Source of the DNA: CAWKZT01 sp963854565
Lineage (GTDB): Bacteria; Actinomycetota; Acidimicrobiia; Acidimicrobiales; JAHEJN01
DNA: 6,503 bases
Direction of reading: 5' to 3'
Assembly (NCBI GenBank): GCA_963854565.1
Contig: CAWKZT010000104.1
Location: forward strand, 1-6,503
Positions 1 through 6,362 of the stretch are shown here, piece by piece. A model generated the notes under the pieces. That model was not told the origin of the DNA. It worked only from the letters and a program-made list of their open reading frames with translations, and searched no databases. A program made the translations under genes and the position numbers. How positions within the stretch are numbered: position 1 is the first letter of the stretch; the number at the start of each line of letters is the position of its first letter.

Positions 1-822
1 CGGGCCAGCTTCTTGCACGTCGACGCGTTCGAGCCCTTCGGTGATGGAAAGTTGGCCAATCTTGGCGTTGGCAATCGTGCCATCGGCCTTACACCAAGCA
101 ATTGTTGAGCCTTTGCGAATGGTTCCGTGCTCGACACGACATATCGCAATTCGACCAACGTAGGGAGATGAATCGAGGTTCGTGACCCATGCTCGCATCG
201 GGTGTTCGGGGTCGTGCAGTGGGGCGGGAACCTCATCGATCAAGACCTTGAACAAGACGTCCATGTTTTCGCCCGGTTCGTTGGGGTCGAGCGTCGCTTT
301 TCCTTCGCGAGCAACGGTGTAAACGATGGGAAATTCGATCTGCTCTTCGGTGGCATCGAGGTCCATGAAGAGTTCGTAAGTTTCGTCGACAACCTCGGCA
401 ATGCGAGCGTCAGGACGATCGATTTTATTTACCACGAGAATGATCTTGAGTTCGAGTTCCATGGCCTTGCGGAGCACGAAACGCGTCTGCGGTAGTGGGC
501 CTTCTGAGGCATCGACCAACAGCACAACGGCGTCGACCATGGTGAGCGCCCGCTCAACTTCGCCACCGAAGTCGGCGTGACCTGGGGTATCGACGATATT
601 GATCTTGATGTCGCCGCGACGCACTGCCGTGTTCTTGGCAAGAATCGTGATGCCCTTCTCGCGTTCGAGGTCCATGGAGTCCATGACTCGATCGACAACG
701 ACCGCATTTTCGCGAAATCCGCCGGCTTGCTGAAGGAGGGCATCGACCAACGTGGTCTTGCCATGGTCAACGTGAGCGATCATCGCTACGTTTCTGAGGT
801 CATTACGGGATACTAAAGGCAC
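1..822 (-). CDS. typA: TypA/BipA ribosome-associated GTPase, N-terminal 274 residues (3' end outside window)
   Basis: Translation GTPase of the EF-G/LepA class; family members bind the 70S ribosome and act in ribosome assembly and stress or cold adaptation. Seen directly: G1 AHVDHGKT at residues 16-23, the switch I motif EKGIT at 55-59, G3 DTPGH at 78-82 and G4 NKID at 132-135, then the start of the beta-barrel domain II near residue 208 (RAWVTNLDSSPYVGRI). EF-Tu and LepA differ in the flanking residues; LRNVAMIAHVDHGKT and FGGEVERAL are TypA-like. About 274 of the roughly 610 residues usual for the family are present and the frame is open to base 1. I chose the GTG at 822-820 because it is the only in-frame start after a stop (TAG, about 12 nt upstream) that keeps the conserved LRN lead-in before G1. 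It has no clear Shine-Dalgarno. An ATG 12 codons further in is the alternative. It lies 70 nt after purC on the same strand. The usual G5 serine position reads YTVAREG (168-174). Confidence 0.95.
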   Translation of the reverse strand, partial: MPLVSRNDLRNVAMIAHVDHGKTTLVDALLQQAGGFRENAVVVDRVMDSMDLEREKGITILAKNTAVRRGDIKINIVDTPGHADFGGEVERALTMVDAVVLLVDASEGPLPQTRFVLRKAMELELKIILVVNKIDRPDARIAEVVDETYELFMDLDATEEQIEFPIVYTVAREGKATLDPNEPGENMDVLFKVLIDEVPAPLHDPEHPMRAWVTNLDSSPYVGRIAICRVEHGTIRKGSTIAWCKADGTIANAKIGQLSITEGLERVDVQEAGP

Positions 823-828
823 CCAAGA

Positions 829-834
829 ACGCTA
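829..834 (-). promoter_or_regulatory. Candidate -10 element (TAGCGT) for a leaderless typA transcript
   Basis: On the minus strand TAGCGT fits the actinobacterial TANNNT pattern and ends 6 nt before the GTG start of typA, the spacing expected if transcription begins at the start codon itself. The GTG has no ribosome binding site, as in leaderless genes. I see no convincing -35. A six-base pattern this loose also occurs by chance, so this is a weak call. Confidence 0.3.
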
Positions 835-892
835 TCTGGCTGACGGTGTTTTAGGCGATATTCACCACGGCTATTCCGGTCACGTCGCCGAT

Positions 893-1777
893 TTAGTTAA
901 CTCCGGGCCAGTCACCGAAGTTACGGCCAGTAATTGTGTTGTACGCCGCTTCGTAGCGGTCTTGGCTGGCCTGCACTACATCGTCGGGCAGCGGTGGCGG
1001 AGGTGGCTGCTTGTCCCAATCGAGAGTGTCAAGGAAATCGCGCACCGGCTGCTTATCAAATGATGGGGGCGTTGTTCCCGGAACCCATTGATCGGCGGGC
1101 CAGAACCGACTGGAGTCGGGTGTGAGCACTTCGTCGGCAACGGCTAAATCTCCACCAATAAGGCCAAGTTCAAACTTGGTGTCGGCGATGATAATGCCGC
1201 GCTCGGCCGCCAGTTCGGCCCCTTGGGTGTATAGCTCAAGGGAAACCTCGCGAGCTTTGGTGGCCATTTCAGTGCCAACCAGGTTGACCGCTTCAGCAAA
1301 GGAGATATTCATGTCGTGGCCTTCATCGGCCTTGGTCGATGGCGTGAACACCGGCTCGGGAAGTTGTTGCGATTCAACCATGCCTTCGGGCATAACCGTG
1401 CCGTGCATGGTGCCAGATCGTCGGTATTCCTTCCAGGCCGAACCCGTGATGTAGCCACGCACAATGCATTCGATCGGCAACATCTCGGCCTTGTGACACA
1501 ACATGATGCGACCGGCGGCATCGGGGTCATTGATGGCAGGCACATCAGCGACATCGGTTGAGATCAGATGACTGGGAACCACGTGGGCCAGTTGTTCGAA
1601 CCAAAACGCACTCATAGCGGTGAGCACTCGCCCCTTGTTGGGCACGGGCCGGGACATCACCACGTCGAAGGCCGACAATCGGTCGGAGGTAACCATGAGC
1701 AACTGTCCGTCGCCGGCGTCGAAGATGTCGCGCACCTTGCCCGAATAGATCAACGGAAGATCAATGTCCCAAGCCAT
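893..1777 (-). CDS. purC: Phosphoribosylaminoimidazole-succinocarboxamide synthase (SAICAR synthetase)
   Basis: Cytosolic ATP-dependent ligase joining CAIR and aspartate to give SAICAR. The product is 294 residues, typical of the longer bacterial/yeast-like form. Seen directly: the nucleotide-binding start SGKVRDIF (12-19), SDRLSAFD (31-38), the first family signature MLPIECIVRGYITGS (99-113), FTPSTKADEGHDMNISF (144-160), the second signature IADTKFELG (197-205), and a C-terminal substrate-site block DSSRFWPADQW (221-231) followed by SFDKQPVRDFL. Small deviations: GHDMN where GHDEN is more usual, and ELG for EFG in signature 2. A short proline run (PPPPPLP, 258-264) precedes the last helix. 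The open frame extends up to a GTG at 1846, but the ATG at 1777-1775 is preferred: it has TGGAG 5 nt upstream and the extra 23 residues have no family counterpart. It is the last purine gene of the cluster, 85 nt after purB, and acts on the product of PurE, making the substrate of PurB. Confidence 0.96.
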   Translation of the reverse strand: MAWDIDLPLIYSGKVRDIFDAGDGQLLMVTSDRLSAFDVVMSRPVPNKGRVLTAMSAFWFEQLAHVVPSHLISTDVADVPAINDPDAAGRIMLCHKAEMLPIECIVRGYITGSAWKEYRRSGTMHGTVMPEGMVESQQLPEPVFTPSTKADEGHDMNISFAEAVNLVGTEMATKAREVSLELYTQGAELAAERGIIIADTKFELGLIGGDLAVADEVLTPDSSRFWPADQWVPGTTPPSFDKQPVRDFLDTLDWDKQPPPPPLPDDVVQASQDRYEAAYNTITGRNFGDWPGVN

Positions 1778-1782
1778 GCGTG

Positions 1783-1787
1783 CTCCA
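1783..1787 (-). promoter_or_regulatory. Ribosome binding site that fixes the purC start
   Basis: TGGAG on the minus strand lies 5 nt before the ATG at 1777. No comparable purine-rich site precedes the upstream in-frame GTG at 1846, where the sequence is TCTCC-rich instead. This favours the 294-residue protein. Confidence 0.7.
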
Positions 1788-1823
1788 AAAGTGACGACAG
1801 TCCTGAGGTTACATTCTGGGTTG

Positions 1824-1844
1824 GGGGTTCCGCGATGAAACCCC
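1824..1844 (-). repeat. Inverted repeat/hairpin in the purB-purC spacer
   Basis: Perfect 6-bp arms GGGGTT and AACCCC enclose a 9-nt loop. The hairpin lies 18 nt after the purB stop and 46 nt before the purC ATG. No T run follows on either strand, so it is not a standard intrinsic terminator. In the mRNA it could stabilise the purB 3' end, be a processing site or lower expression of purC. It could also be chance. Confidence 0.45.
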
Positions 1845-1862
1845 ACACATCAGGAGAATTTG

Positions 1863-3284
1863 CTAGACAATTTCGCCTGGTGTGTAACGGGCGGCCTCAG
1901 GTCGGGCGTCAACAAGGGTGCCAATCCGTGCACAGACGGCGGCAACCTGCTGCGATGCCAAGCCCGCGAGTTCGATTGGTTGTCCAACTGCTGCCGCAAT
2001 CTCATCGGCATCTAGCGGATAGCGGTTGTCGGCACCGAGATTGGCATACAGAGGATTGTTGGCGATGCCTTCGGCCCGTTGGGCCAAAGCGGCAGCTACC
2101 GCGTGTTCTTTGATAACTTCGTGCGCCTGCTCGCGACCCATGCCGGCCTTGACGCCTGCGACCAGCAGTTTCGTCGTAGCAAGGAACGGAAGATAGCGAT
2201 CGAGTTCGGCATCGATCACCGCGGGATACGCACCAAACTCATCCAAAACCGTAAGCAGGGTTTCGAACATGCCATCAATAGCGAAGAAGGCATCGGGCAG
2301 CGCCACCCGGCGAACCACCGAACAACTGACGTCGCCCTCGTTCCACTGATCGCCGGCCAGACCTGCCACCATCGTGAGGTAGCCGCGGAGGATGTTTTCG
2401 AATCCATTTATGCGCTCGGAGGATCGACTGTTCATCTTGTGTGGCATCGCCGACGACCCCACCTGGCCAGGCTTGAAACCTTCGGTGGCCAGCTCAATGC
2501 CCGCCATGAGTCGAAGCGTCGTGGCCAACGATGAGGGGCCCGCACCAAGTTGCACCAAAGAACTCACGACATCAAGATCGAGCGAACGCGGATACACCTG
2601 GCCCACCGAATCCAGGGTTGCTTCGAACCCAAGATGGGCGGCTATTCGACCTTCAAGTTCGGCCACCTTGGTGACGTCGCCATCGAAGAGATCGAGCAGA
2701 TCTTGCTGGGTGCCCATCGGCCCCTTGATGCCTCGTAGCGGATAGCGGGCCAACAGATCGCTGATCCGATCAACGGATTGCAACATTTCTTCGGCCGCAT
2801 TAGCGAAGCGTTTGCCGAGCGTGGTTACTTGTCCCGGAACGTTGTGGCTGCGACCGGCGATGGCGAGATCGGCATGCGTTGCCGCGAGATCACCGAGGCG
2901 TCGTAGTGCCGAGATCGCACGATCGCGAACCAGTTCGAGGGCTAGGCGAATTTGCAACTGCTCCACATTCTCGGTGAGATCGCGCGAGGTCATGCCCTTG
3001 TGGATGTGTTCGTATCCGGCGAGCGCACAGAACTCGTCGATGCGAGCTTTCACGTCGTGGCGGGTGATGCGATCGCGTTCCGCTATTGACGCAAGATCCA
3101 CCTGATCGGTGGCGGCCTCGTAGGCCGCTACGACGCCATCGGGCACGTCGATTCCCATTTCGCTTTGTGCTTTCAATACCGCAATCCAGAGTTGGCGCTC
3201 GAGCACAATCTTGTGCTCTGCCGACCACAGATGAACCATGTCGGCTGAGGCATAGCGACTGGCCAAGATATTGGGGATCATCAT
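1863..3284 (-). CDS. purB: Adenylosuccinate lyase, actinobacterial long form
   Basis: Fumarase/aspartase-superfamily lyase acting twice in purine synthesis: SAICAR to AICAR plus fumarate, and adenylosuccinate to AMP plus fumarate. Homotetramer in the cytosol. The product is 473 residues, longer than the roughly 430 of Bacillus or Thermotoga but matching the 470-class actinobacterial enzyme as I remember it. Seen directly: TRHDVKARIDEF (74-85), HKGMTSRDLTEN (95-106), GRSHNVPGQ (144-152) with the general-acid histidine at 147, RGIKGPMGTQQD (184-195), and the superfamily signature SSAMPHKMNSRSSERI (277-292) in the mobile loop carrying the catalytic serine, then QWNEGDVSCSVVRR (313-326). It ends YTPGEIV. 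The start ATG overlaps the purE stop in an ATGA junction, so translation is probably coupled; no good Shine-Dalgarno is visible. A second ATG follows directly and could equally be the start. Its neighbours PurE, PurC and PurA make its two substrates. Confidence 0.97.
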   Translation of the reverse strand: MMIPNILASRYASADMVHLWSAEHKIVLERQLWIAVLKAQSEMGIDVPDGVVAAYEAATDQVDLASIAERDRITRHDVKARIDEFCALAGYEHIHKGMTSRDLTENVEQLQIRLALELVRDRAISALRRLGDLAATHADLAIAGRSHNVPGQVTTLGKRFANAAEEMLQSVDRISDLLARYPLRGIKGPMGTQQDLLDLFDGDVTKVAELEGRIAAHLGFEATLDSVGQVYPRSLDLDVVSSLVQLGAGPSSLATTLRLMAGIELATEGFKPGQVGSSAMPHKMNSRSSERINGFENILRGYLTMVAGLAGDQWNEGDVSCSVVRRVALPDAFFAIDGMFETLLTVLDEFGAYPAVIDAELDRYLPFLATTKLLVAGVKAGMGREQAHEVIKEHAVAAALAQRAEGIANNPLYANLGADNRYPLDADEIAAAVGQPIELAGLASQQVAAVCARIGTLVDARPEAARYTPGEIV

Positions 3285-3730
3285 CGGGCCGCCATTTCGG
3301 CACGATGTTCGGCCAACTTGGCCTGGAGGCTTTCGTCGGTAATAGCCAGCATCTGTACTACGAGGAGCGCCGCGTTCATCGAGCCATCGATTGCAACCGT
3401 GGCAACCGGAATGCCCTTCGGCATTTGCACCGTGGCGTAGAGCGCGTCAACCCCGTTGAGCGCTCCTCCCGACAATGGCACACCCACAACCGGGAGTGTG
3501 GTGTGGGCGGCAACGGCACCCGCTAGGTGGGCCGCCATTCCTGCCCCACAGATCATTGCTACATATCCGTTTTGGCGAGCATTCGATGCCAGGTCGAGCA
3601 CTGCTGCTGGTGTGCGGTGTGCCGACATGACTCGCCAGTCGACTTCGATGCCAAAATGTTCAAGCGTTTCGCGGGCGGCGGCCATCTTGGCCTCGTCGCT
3701 TGTGGAACCCATCAATACGGCGACCTTCAT
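3281..3730 (-). CDS. purE: N5-carboxyaminoimidazole ribonucleotide mutase, class I PurE
   Basis: Converts N5-CAIR to CAIR, the carboxylation step of bacterial purine synthesis; family members are cytosolic octamers. The 149-residue product is slightly short against the usual 160 or so, with the conserved core intact. Seen directly: phosphate-binding MGSTSD (7-12), MSAHRTP (35-41), GAGMAAHLAG (62-71) with histidine 68 in the place of the catalytic histidine of class I enzymes, then ALNGVDAL (90-97) and VQMPKGIPVATVAI (101-114). The GAGxAAHL histidine argues against class II AIR carboxylases. Class I PurE needs N5-CAIR made by PurK, and no purK is present in the window. The ATG lies 2 nt after the purD stop with AGGGGAG 5 nt upstream, and the stop overlaps the purB start, so all three genes are tightly coupled. 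Confidence 0.96.
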   Translation of the reverse strand: MKVAVLMGSTSDEAKMAAARETLEHFGIEVDWRVMSAHRTPAAVLDLASNARQNGYVAMICGAGMAAHLAGAVAAHTTLPVVGVPLSGGALNGVDALYATVQMPKGIPVATVAIDGSMNAALLVVQMLAITDESLQAKLAEHRAEMAAR

Positions 3731-3732
3731 GG

Positions 3733-4962
3733 CTACTCCCCTGCCTGGCTGGCAGCCAGGGCTATATCAGTTCGGGCATAGCGCCCATTCCATTGGATCT
3801 TCTCTACCCCGGCGTAGGCCCGTTCGCGCGCTTGCGCCAAGGTTGCGCCTGAGGCGGTGACATTAAGCACCCGACCACCAGCGGTGACAAATGCGTCCGA
3901 ATCGTTCACGGCCACGCCCGCACAAAAGACTTCGACACCGTCAATTGCTTCAGCATCGGCGATGCCGGTGATGACGTCGCCCTTACGAGGTACTCCGGGA
4001 TAACCATCTGCCGCACACACAACCGTGGCCCAATGTCCAGCAAAGGTGGGTCTTGTCGTCAAATTGCCGTCCGCAGCACTGGCCAGCAACTCGAAGAGAT
4101 CAGAGGTCATCTGCGGAAGCACGACCTGAGCTTCGGGGTCACCAAAGCGGATGTTGTACTCGATCATTTTGGGCCCGGTTGGCGTAAGCATCAACCCGGC
4201 GTAGAGAACGCCCCGGTAGTCGATGCCACGTGCCTGCAGTGCATGCAGCGTCGGCAAGACAGTGGACTCCATGATCGAATCGACCAACTGATCATCTACA
4301 GTCGGCATCGGTGAGTAGGCACCCATCCCACCGGTATTCGGACCGAGATCGCCATCGCGGTGGCGCTTAAAATCCTGGGCCGGTGACAGCGCAATCGCGT
4401 TCGTGCCGTCACACACGGCTAAGAGCGAGAGCTCAGGTCCGGTAAGTCCTTCTTCGATCACACAGGTCTGGCCAGCGGAGCCGAACCGCGCACCAGAGAG
4501 GTAGTCGTGTACGGCAAGTTCGGCCTCCGCGCGGTTGGTCGTAACCACGACGCCTTTACCCGCGGCCAGACCATCGGTTTTAACAACAAACAAGTCGTGC
4601 ATCGTGTCGAGGTAGGCCAGGGCTTGATCGACATCGGAAAATGTGCCGTGATCAGCGGTAGGCACTCCAGCCTCCACCAACAATTGTTTCATCCAACCCT
4701 TGGACCCTTCGAGTTGGGCACCGTCGGCGCCCGGGCCAAAAACCCTTTTACCTTGCGTCCGAAGCCGGTCCGCCAAGCCGTCGACCAACGGCACCTCGGG
4801 ACCGATGACGAACAAATCAGCATCCAACTGCTCGGCGGGGGTAGCAATCGACCATGGGATGCCCGGGTTTCCCGGAGTTACCTTTACATCGGCGGTGCGT
4901 GCCAGCACTGAACCAATGGCGTGCTCTCGACCGCCTGATCCGACGACGACTGCTTTAACCAT
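3733..4962 (-). CDS. purD: Phosphoribosylamine-glycine ligase (GAR synthetase)
   Basis: ATP-grasp ligase joining phosphoribosylamine and glycine to give GAR, the second step of purine synthesis. Seen directly: N-domain GSGGREHA (8-15), TPGNPG (29-34) and VIGPEVPLVDGLADRL (52-67); the ATP-grasp P-loop VVKTDGLAAGKGVVV (126-140); QDFKRHRDGDLGPNTGGMGAYSP (196-218); the family signature RFGDPEAQ (272-279); and a C-terminal domain with AGGRVLNVTASG (361-372). At 409 residues it is a little short against the usual 420-430. The shortfall is in the N-domain between TPGNPG and VIGPE, where roughly 15 residues usual in other PurD proteins are missing; catalytic motifs are intact. The ATG has AGGGGGG 5 nt upstream and lies 18 nt after the purA stop. 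It is not fused to PurM or PurN. Confidence 0.96.
   Translation of the reverse strand: MVKAVVVGSGGREHAIGSVLARTADVKVTPGNPGIPWSIATPAEQLDADLFVIGPEVPLVDGLADRLRTQGKRVFGPGADGAQLEGSKGWMKQLLVEAGVPTADHGTFSDVDQALAYLDTMHDLFVVKTDGLAAGKGVVVTTNRAEAELAVHDYLSGARFGSAGQTCVIEEGLTGPELSLLAVCDGTNAIALSPAQDFKRHRDGDLGPNTGGMGAYSPMPTVDDQLVDSIMESTVLPTLHALQARGIDYRGVLYAGLMLTPTGPKMIEYNIRFGDPEAQVVLPQMTSDLFELLASAADGNLTTRPTFAGHWATVVCAADGYPGVPRKGDVITGIADAEAIDGVEVFCAGVAVNDSDAFVTAGGRVLNVTASGATLAQARERAYAGVEKIQWNGRYARTDIALAASQAGE
3736..3742 (-). promoter_or_regulatory. purE ribosome binding site inside the purD 3' end
   Basis: AGGGGAG on the minus strand lies 5 nt before the purE ATG and overlaps the final purD codons and stop region. 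A ribosome ending purD would land on it, which favours translational coupling. It directly abuts the hairpin at 3744-3760. Confidence 0.65.
3744..3760 (-). repeat. Perfect 8-bp inverted repeat just before the purE ribosome binding site
   Basis: Arms CCTGGCTG and CAGCCAGG are separated by one base. As RNA this gives a 7-bp GC-rich stem with a 3-nt loop in the last codons of purD (LAASQA), one base upstream of AGGGGAG. No T run follows, so it is not a terminator. It could tune purE translation or mark a processing site; coding constraint on an alanine-rich tail could also produce it. Confidence 0.5.
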
Positions 4963-4967
4963 CGATA

Positions 4968-4974
4968 CCCCCCT
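4968..4974 (-). promoter_or_regulatory. purD ribosome binding site in the purA-purD spacer
   Basis: AGGGGGG on the minus strand is 5 nt before the purD ATG and fills much of the 18-nt spacer. It supports the ATG at 4962 and independent initiation of purD on the shared mRNA. Confidence 0.65.
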
Positions 4975-4980
4975 GCCCGA

Positions 4981-6261
4981 CTAGACGTCGTAGTGGAAGA
5001 ACTGTTTGCGACCGGGTCCTACCCCAACCATCGAGATTGGAACACCCACTTGCTCTTCAAGAAACGCCAAATAGTCGAGCGCGGCCGAAGGTAACTGACT
5101 CTTCTCGGTGAACTCTGAGAGGTCGGTCTTCCAACCAGGCATCGTCTCGTAAATTGGCGTGGCTTTGTGCAGTTCGGACTGGTGATAGGGCATGTTGTGA
5201 TGCCTTACACCGTCGATGTCGTAAGCGACACAAATCTTGATTTCGTCGAGTCCGTCGAGAATGTCGAGTTTGGTGACCGCAACTTCGGACAATGAGTTGA
5301 GCCGGACCGCGTGACGCAACATGACCGAATCAAACCAACCAGGCCGACGACGACGGCCAGTGTTGGTGCCGAATTCCTTGCCGACCTCAACAAGGTAATC
5401 GCCGGTCTCATCGAACAGTTCGGTGACGAATGGGCCCGTGCCTACGCGGGTGATGTACGCCTTGGCAATGCCGATAACTCGGTTGATGTGCATGGGGCCA
5501 ACACCGGCGCCAACGCACGCGCCACCGGCAGTGGGGTTCGATGAGGTCACGAATGGGTACGTGCCGTGGTCGAGATCGAGGAATGTGGCCTGGGCCCCTT
5601 CAAAGAGGACGTGTTCGCCCGCTTCGAGCGACTCGTGAATGAGGTTGACGGTATCCGCCACATAAGGCTCGACCTGGGGAGCACATTCGTTGAGGTAGAG
5701 ATCGCAAATTTCGTCGACGGACGGCGGAATACGGTTGTATACCTTGCTGAGTAGCGCCCCGGTCTGGTGCATGACCACCTCAACCTTTTGACGGAAGATC
5801 TTGGGGTCGAAGAGATCCTGTACGCGAAGACCAACACGAGCCGACTTATCGGCGTACGCCGGGCCAATGCCGCGTTTGGTAGTTCCGAGTTTGTTCTTGC
5901 CCAAATGACGTTCGAACACAACGTCGAGATCCTGGTGATAGGGCAAAATGAGGTGAGCGTTGCCCGAAACCTTGAGCCGACTGCAGTCGACCCCTTTGGC
6001 CTCGATGCTGGCGATTTCACTAAGTAATACGCGTGGATCGACAACAACACCATTGCCGATTACTGGCGTGATGTGGTCGTAGAGCACGCCACTAGGAATG
6101 AGTTGCAACGCAAAACTCACGCCTTCGACCACGATGGTGTGGCCGGCATTGTGTCCGCCTTGGTAGCGAACAACTAAGGACATCTCTTTAGCGAGAAGGT
6201 CGGTGAACTTACCCTTGCCCTCGTCGCCCCATTGAGTACCTACAACGATGGTTGCTGGCAC
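4981..6261 (-). CDS. purA: Adenylosuccinate synthetase
   Basis: GTP-dependent enzyme joining IMP and aspartate to give adenylosuccinate, the committed step to AMP; a cytosolic homodimer. With the GTG start the product is 426 residues, the normal family length. Seen directly (numbering from that GTG): GTQWGDEGKGK (8-18) with the catalytic aspartate 13, GGHNAGHT (35-42) with catalytic histidine 41, TTKRGIGPAYADK (127-139), FEGAQATFLDLDHGTYPF (220-237), SSNPTAGGA (240-248), the IMP-loop TNTGRRRRPGW (299-309), GTP-base motif TKLDILDGL (330-338) and GVGPGRK (413-419). The open frame continues to a TTG at 6297, but the GTG at 6261-6259 has AAGGGAG 6 nt upstream, and the TTG lies within the likely -10 element. 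First gene of the purine operon. PurB downstream uses its product. Confidence 0.97.
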   Translation of the reverse strand: MPATIVVGTQWGDEGKGKFTDLLAKEMSLVVRYQGGHNAGHTIVVEGVSFALQLIPSGVLYDHITPVIGNGVVVDPRVLLSEIASIEAKGVDCSRLKVSGNAHLILPYHQDLDVVFERHLGKNKLGTTKRGIGPAYADKSARVGLRVQDLFDPKIFRQKVEVVMHQTGALLSKVYNRIPPSVDEICDLYLNECAPQVEPYVADTVNLIHESLEAGEHVLFEGAQATFLDLDHGTYPFVTSSNPTAGGACVGAGVGPMHINRVIGIAKAYITRVGTGPFVTELFDETGDYLVEVGKEFGTNTGRRRRPGWFDSVMLRHAVRLNSLSEVAVTKLDILDGLDEIKICVAYDIDGVRHHNMPYHQSELHKATPIYETMPGWKTDLSEFTEKSQLPSAALDYLAFLEEQVGVPISMVGVGPGRKQFFHYDV

Positions 6262-6267
6262 GGCCGT

Positions 6268-6274
6268 CTCCCTT
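6268..6274 (-). promoter_or_regulatory. Ribosome binding site that fixes the purA start at GTG
   Basis: AAGGGAG on the minus strand is 6 nt before the GTG at 6261. It decides against the longer TTG-initiated frame, whose 12 extra residues have no family counterpart. Confidence 0.8.
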
Positions 6275-6281
6275 GAAAGTC

Positions 6282-6294
6282 TCCGGTTACCGGA
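6282..6294. promoter_or_regulatory. Candidate operator: 13-bp inverted repeat at the presumed purA transcription start
   Basis: TCCGGT and ACCGGA are perfect 6-bp arms around a single T. The repeat begins 3 nt after the -10 hexamer and spans the expected start point near 6290, a position where a bound repressor would block initiation. The one-base centre makes an RNA hairpin unlikely and a protein site more plausible. No known regulator motif is recognised, and the short length means chance is possible. Confidence 0.35.
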
Positions 6295-6296
6295 CA

Positions 6297-6302
6297 ACTA
6301 TA
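6297..6302 (-). promoter_or_regulatory. Probable -10 element (TATAGT) of the purA-D-E-B-C operon promoter
   Basis: TATAGT differs from TATAAT by one base, and TG immediately precedes it. It lies between the clpB terminator T run and the purA ribosome site, giving a leader of about 29 nt before the GTG. The -35 is poor: GTGCGA with an 18-nt spacer matches TTGACA at three positions. Actinobacterial promoters often rely on the -10 alone. The leader is too short for a riboswitch. Confidence 0.55.
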
Positions 6303-6305
6303 CAG

Positions 6306-6346
6306 AAAAAGCCGAGGGTCTCGCACTGAAAAATGAGGACCCTGGC
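6306..6346 (-). terminator. Rho-independent terminator after clpB
   Basis: On the minus strand GCCAGGGTC (6346-6338) pairs with GACCCTcGGC (6320-6311, one bulged C) around a 17-nt loop, and is followed directly by TTTTT (6310-6306). It ends clpB transcription 35 nt after the stop codon and separates it from the purine operon. The T run ends only 3 nt before the -10 hexamer of the purA promoter. Confidence 0.75.
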
Positions 6347-6362
6347 AATTACTTTCTGGTGC

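Noticed and set aside
854..889. GGCGA/TCGCC pairing between purC and typA considered as a terminator
   Set aside because: Only 5 bp with a 26-nt loop and no T run; not distinguishable from chance.
1806..1811. TAACCT in the purB-purC spacer as an internal promoter
   Set aside because: It fits TANNNT only loosely, has no -35, and nothing else supports a transcription start there.
1778..1846. N-terminal extension of purC to the GTG at 1846
   Set aside because: The 23 extra residues lack family similarity and pass through a hairpin, with no ribosome site; the ATG at 1777 has TGGAG 5 nt upstream.
1568..2113. Long plus-strand open frame of 181 codons opposite the purC start and purB end
   Set aside because: It crosses two well-supported genes on the other strand, has no recognisable motif, and its composition is that of an antisense shadow.
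3086..3526. Plus-strand frame of 146 codons opposite purE/purB
   Set aside because: Arginine-rich, low-complexity translation and full overlap with conserved purB and purE coding sequence mark it as a shadow.
6262..6297. N-terminal extension of purA to a TTG at 6297
   Set aside because: The TTG would lie within the -10 element and upstream of the expected transcription start, while the GTG at 6261 has a strong ribosome site and gives the usual length.
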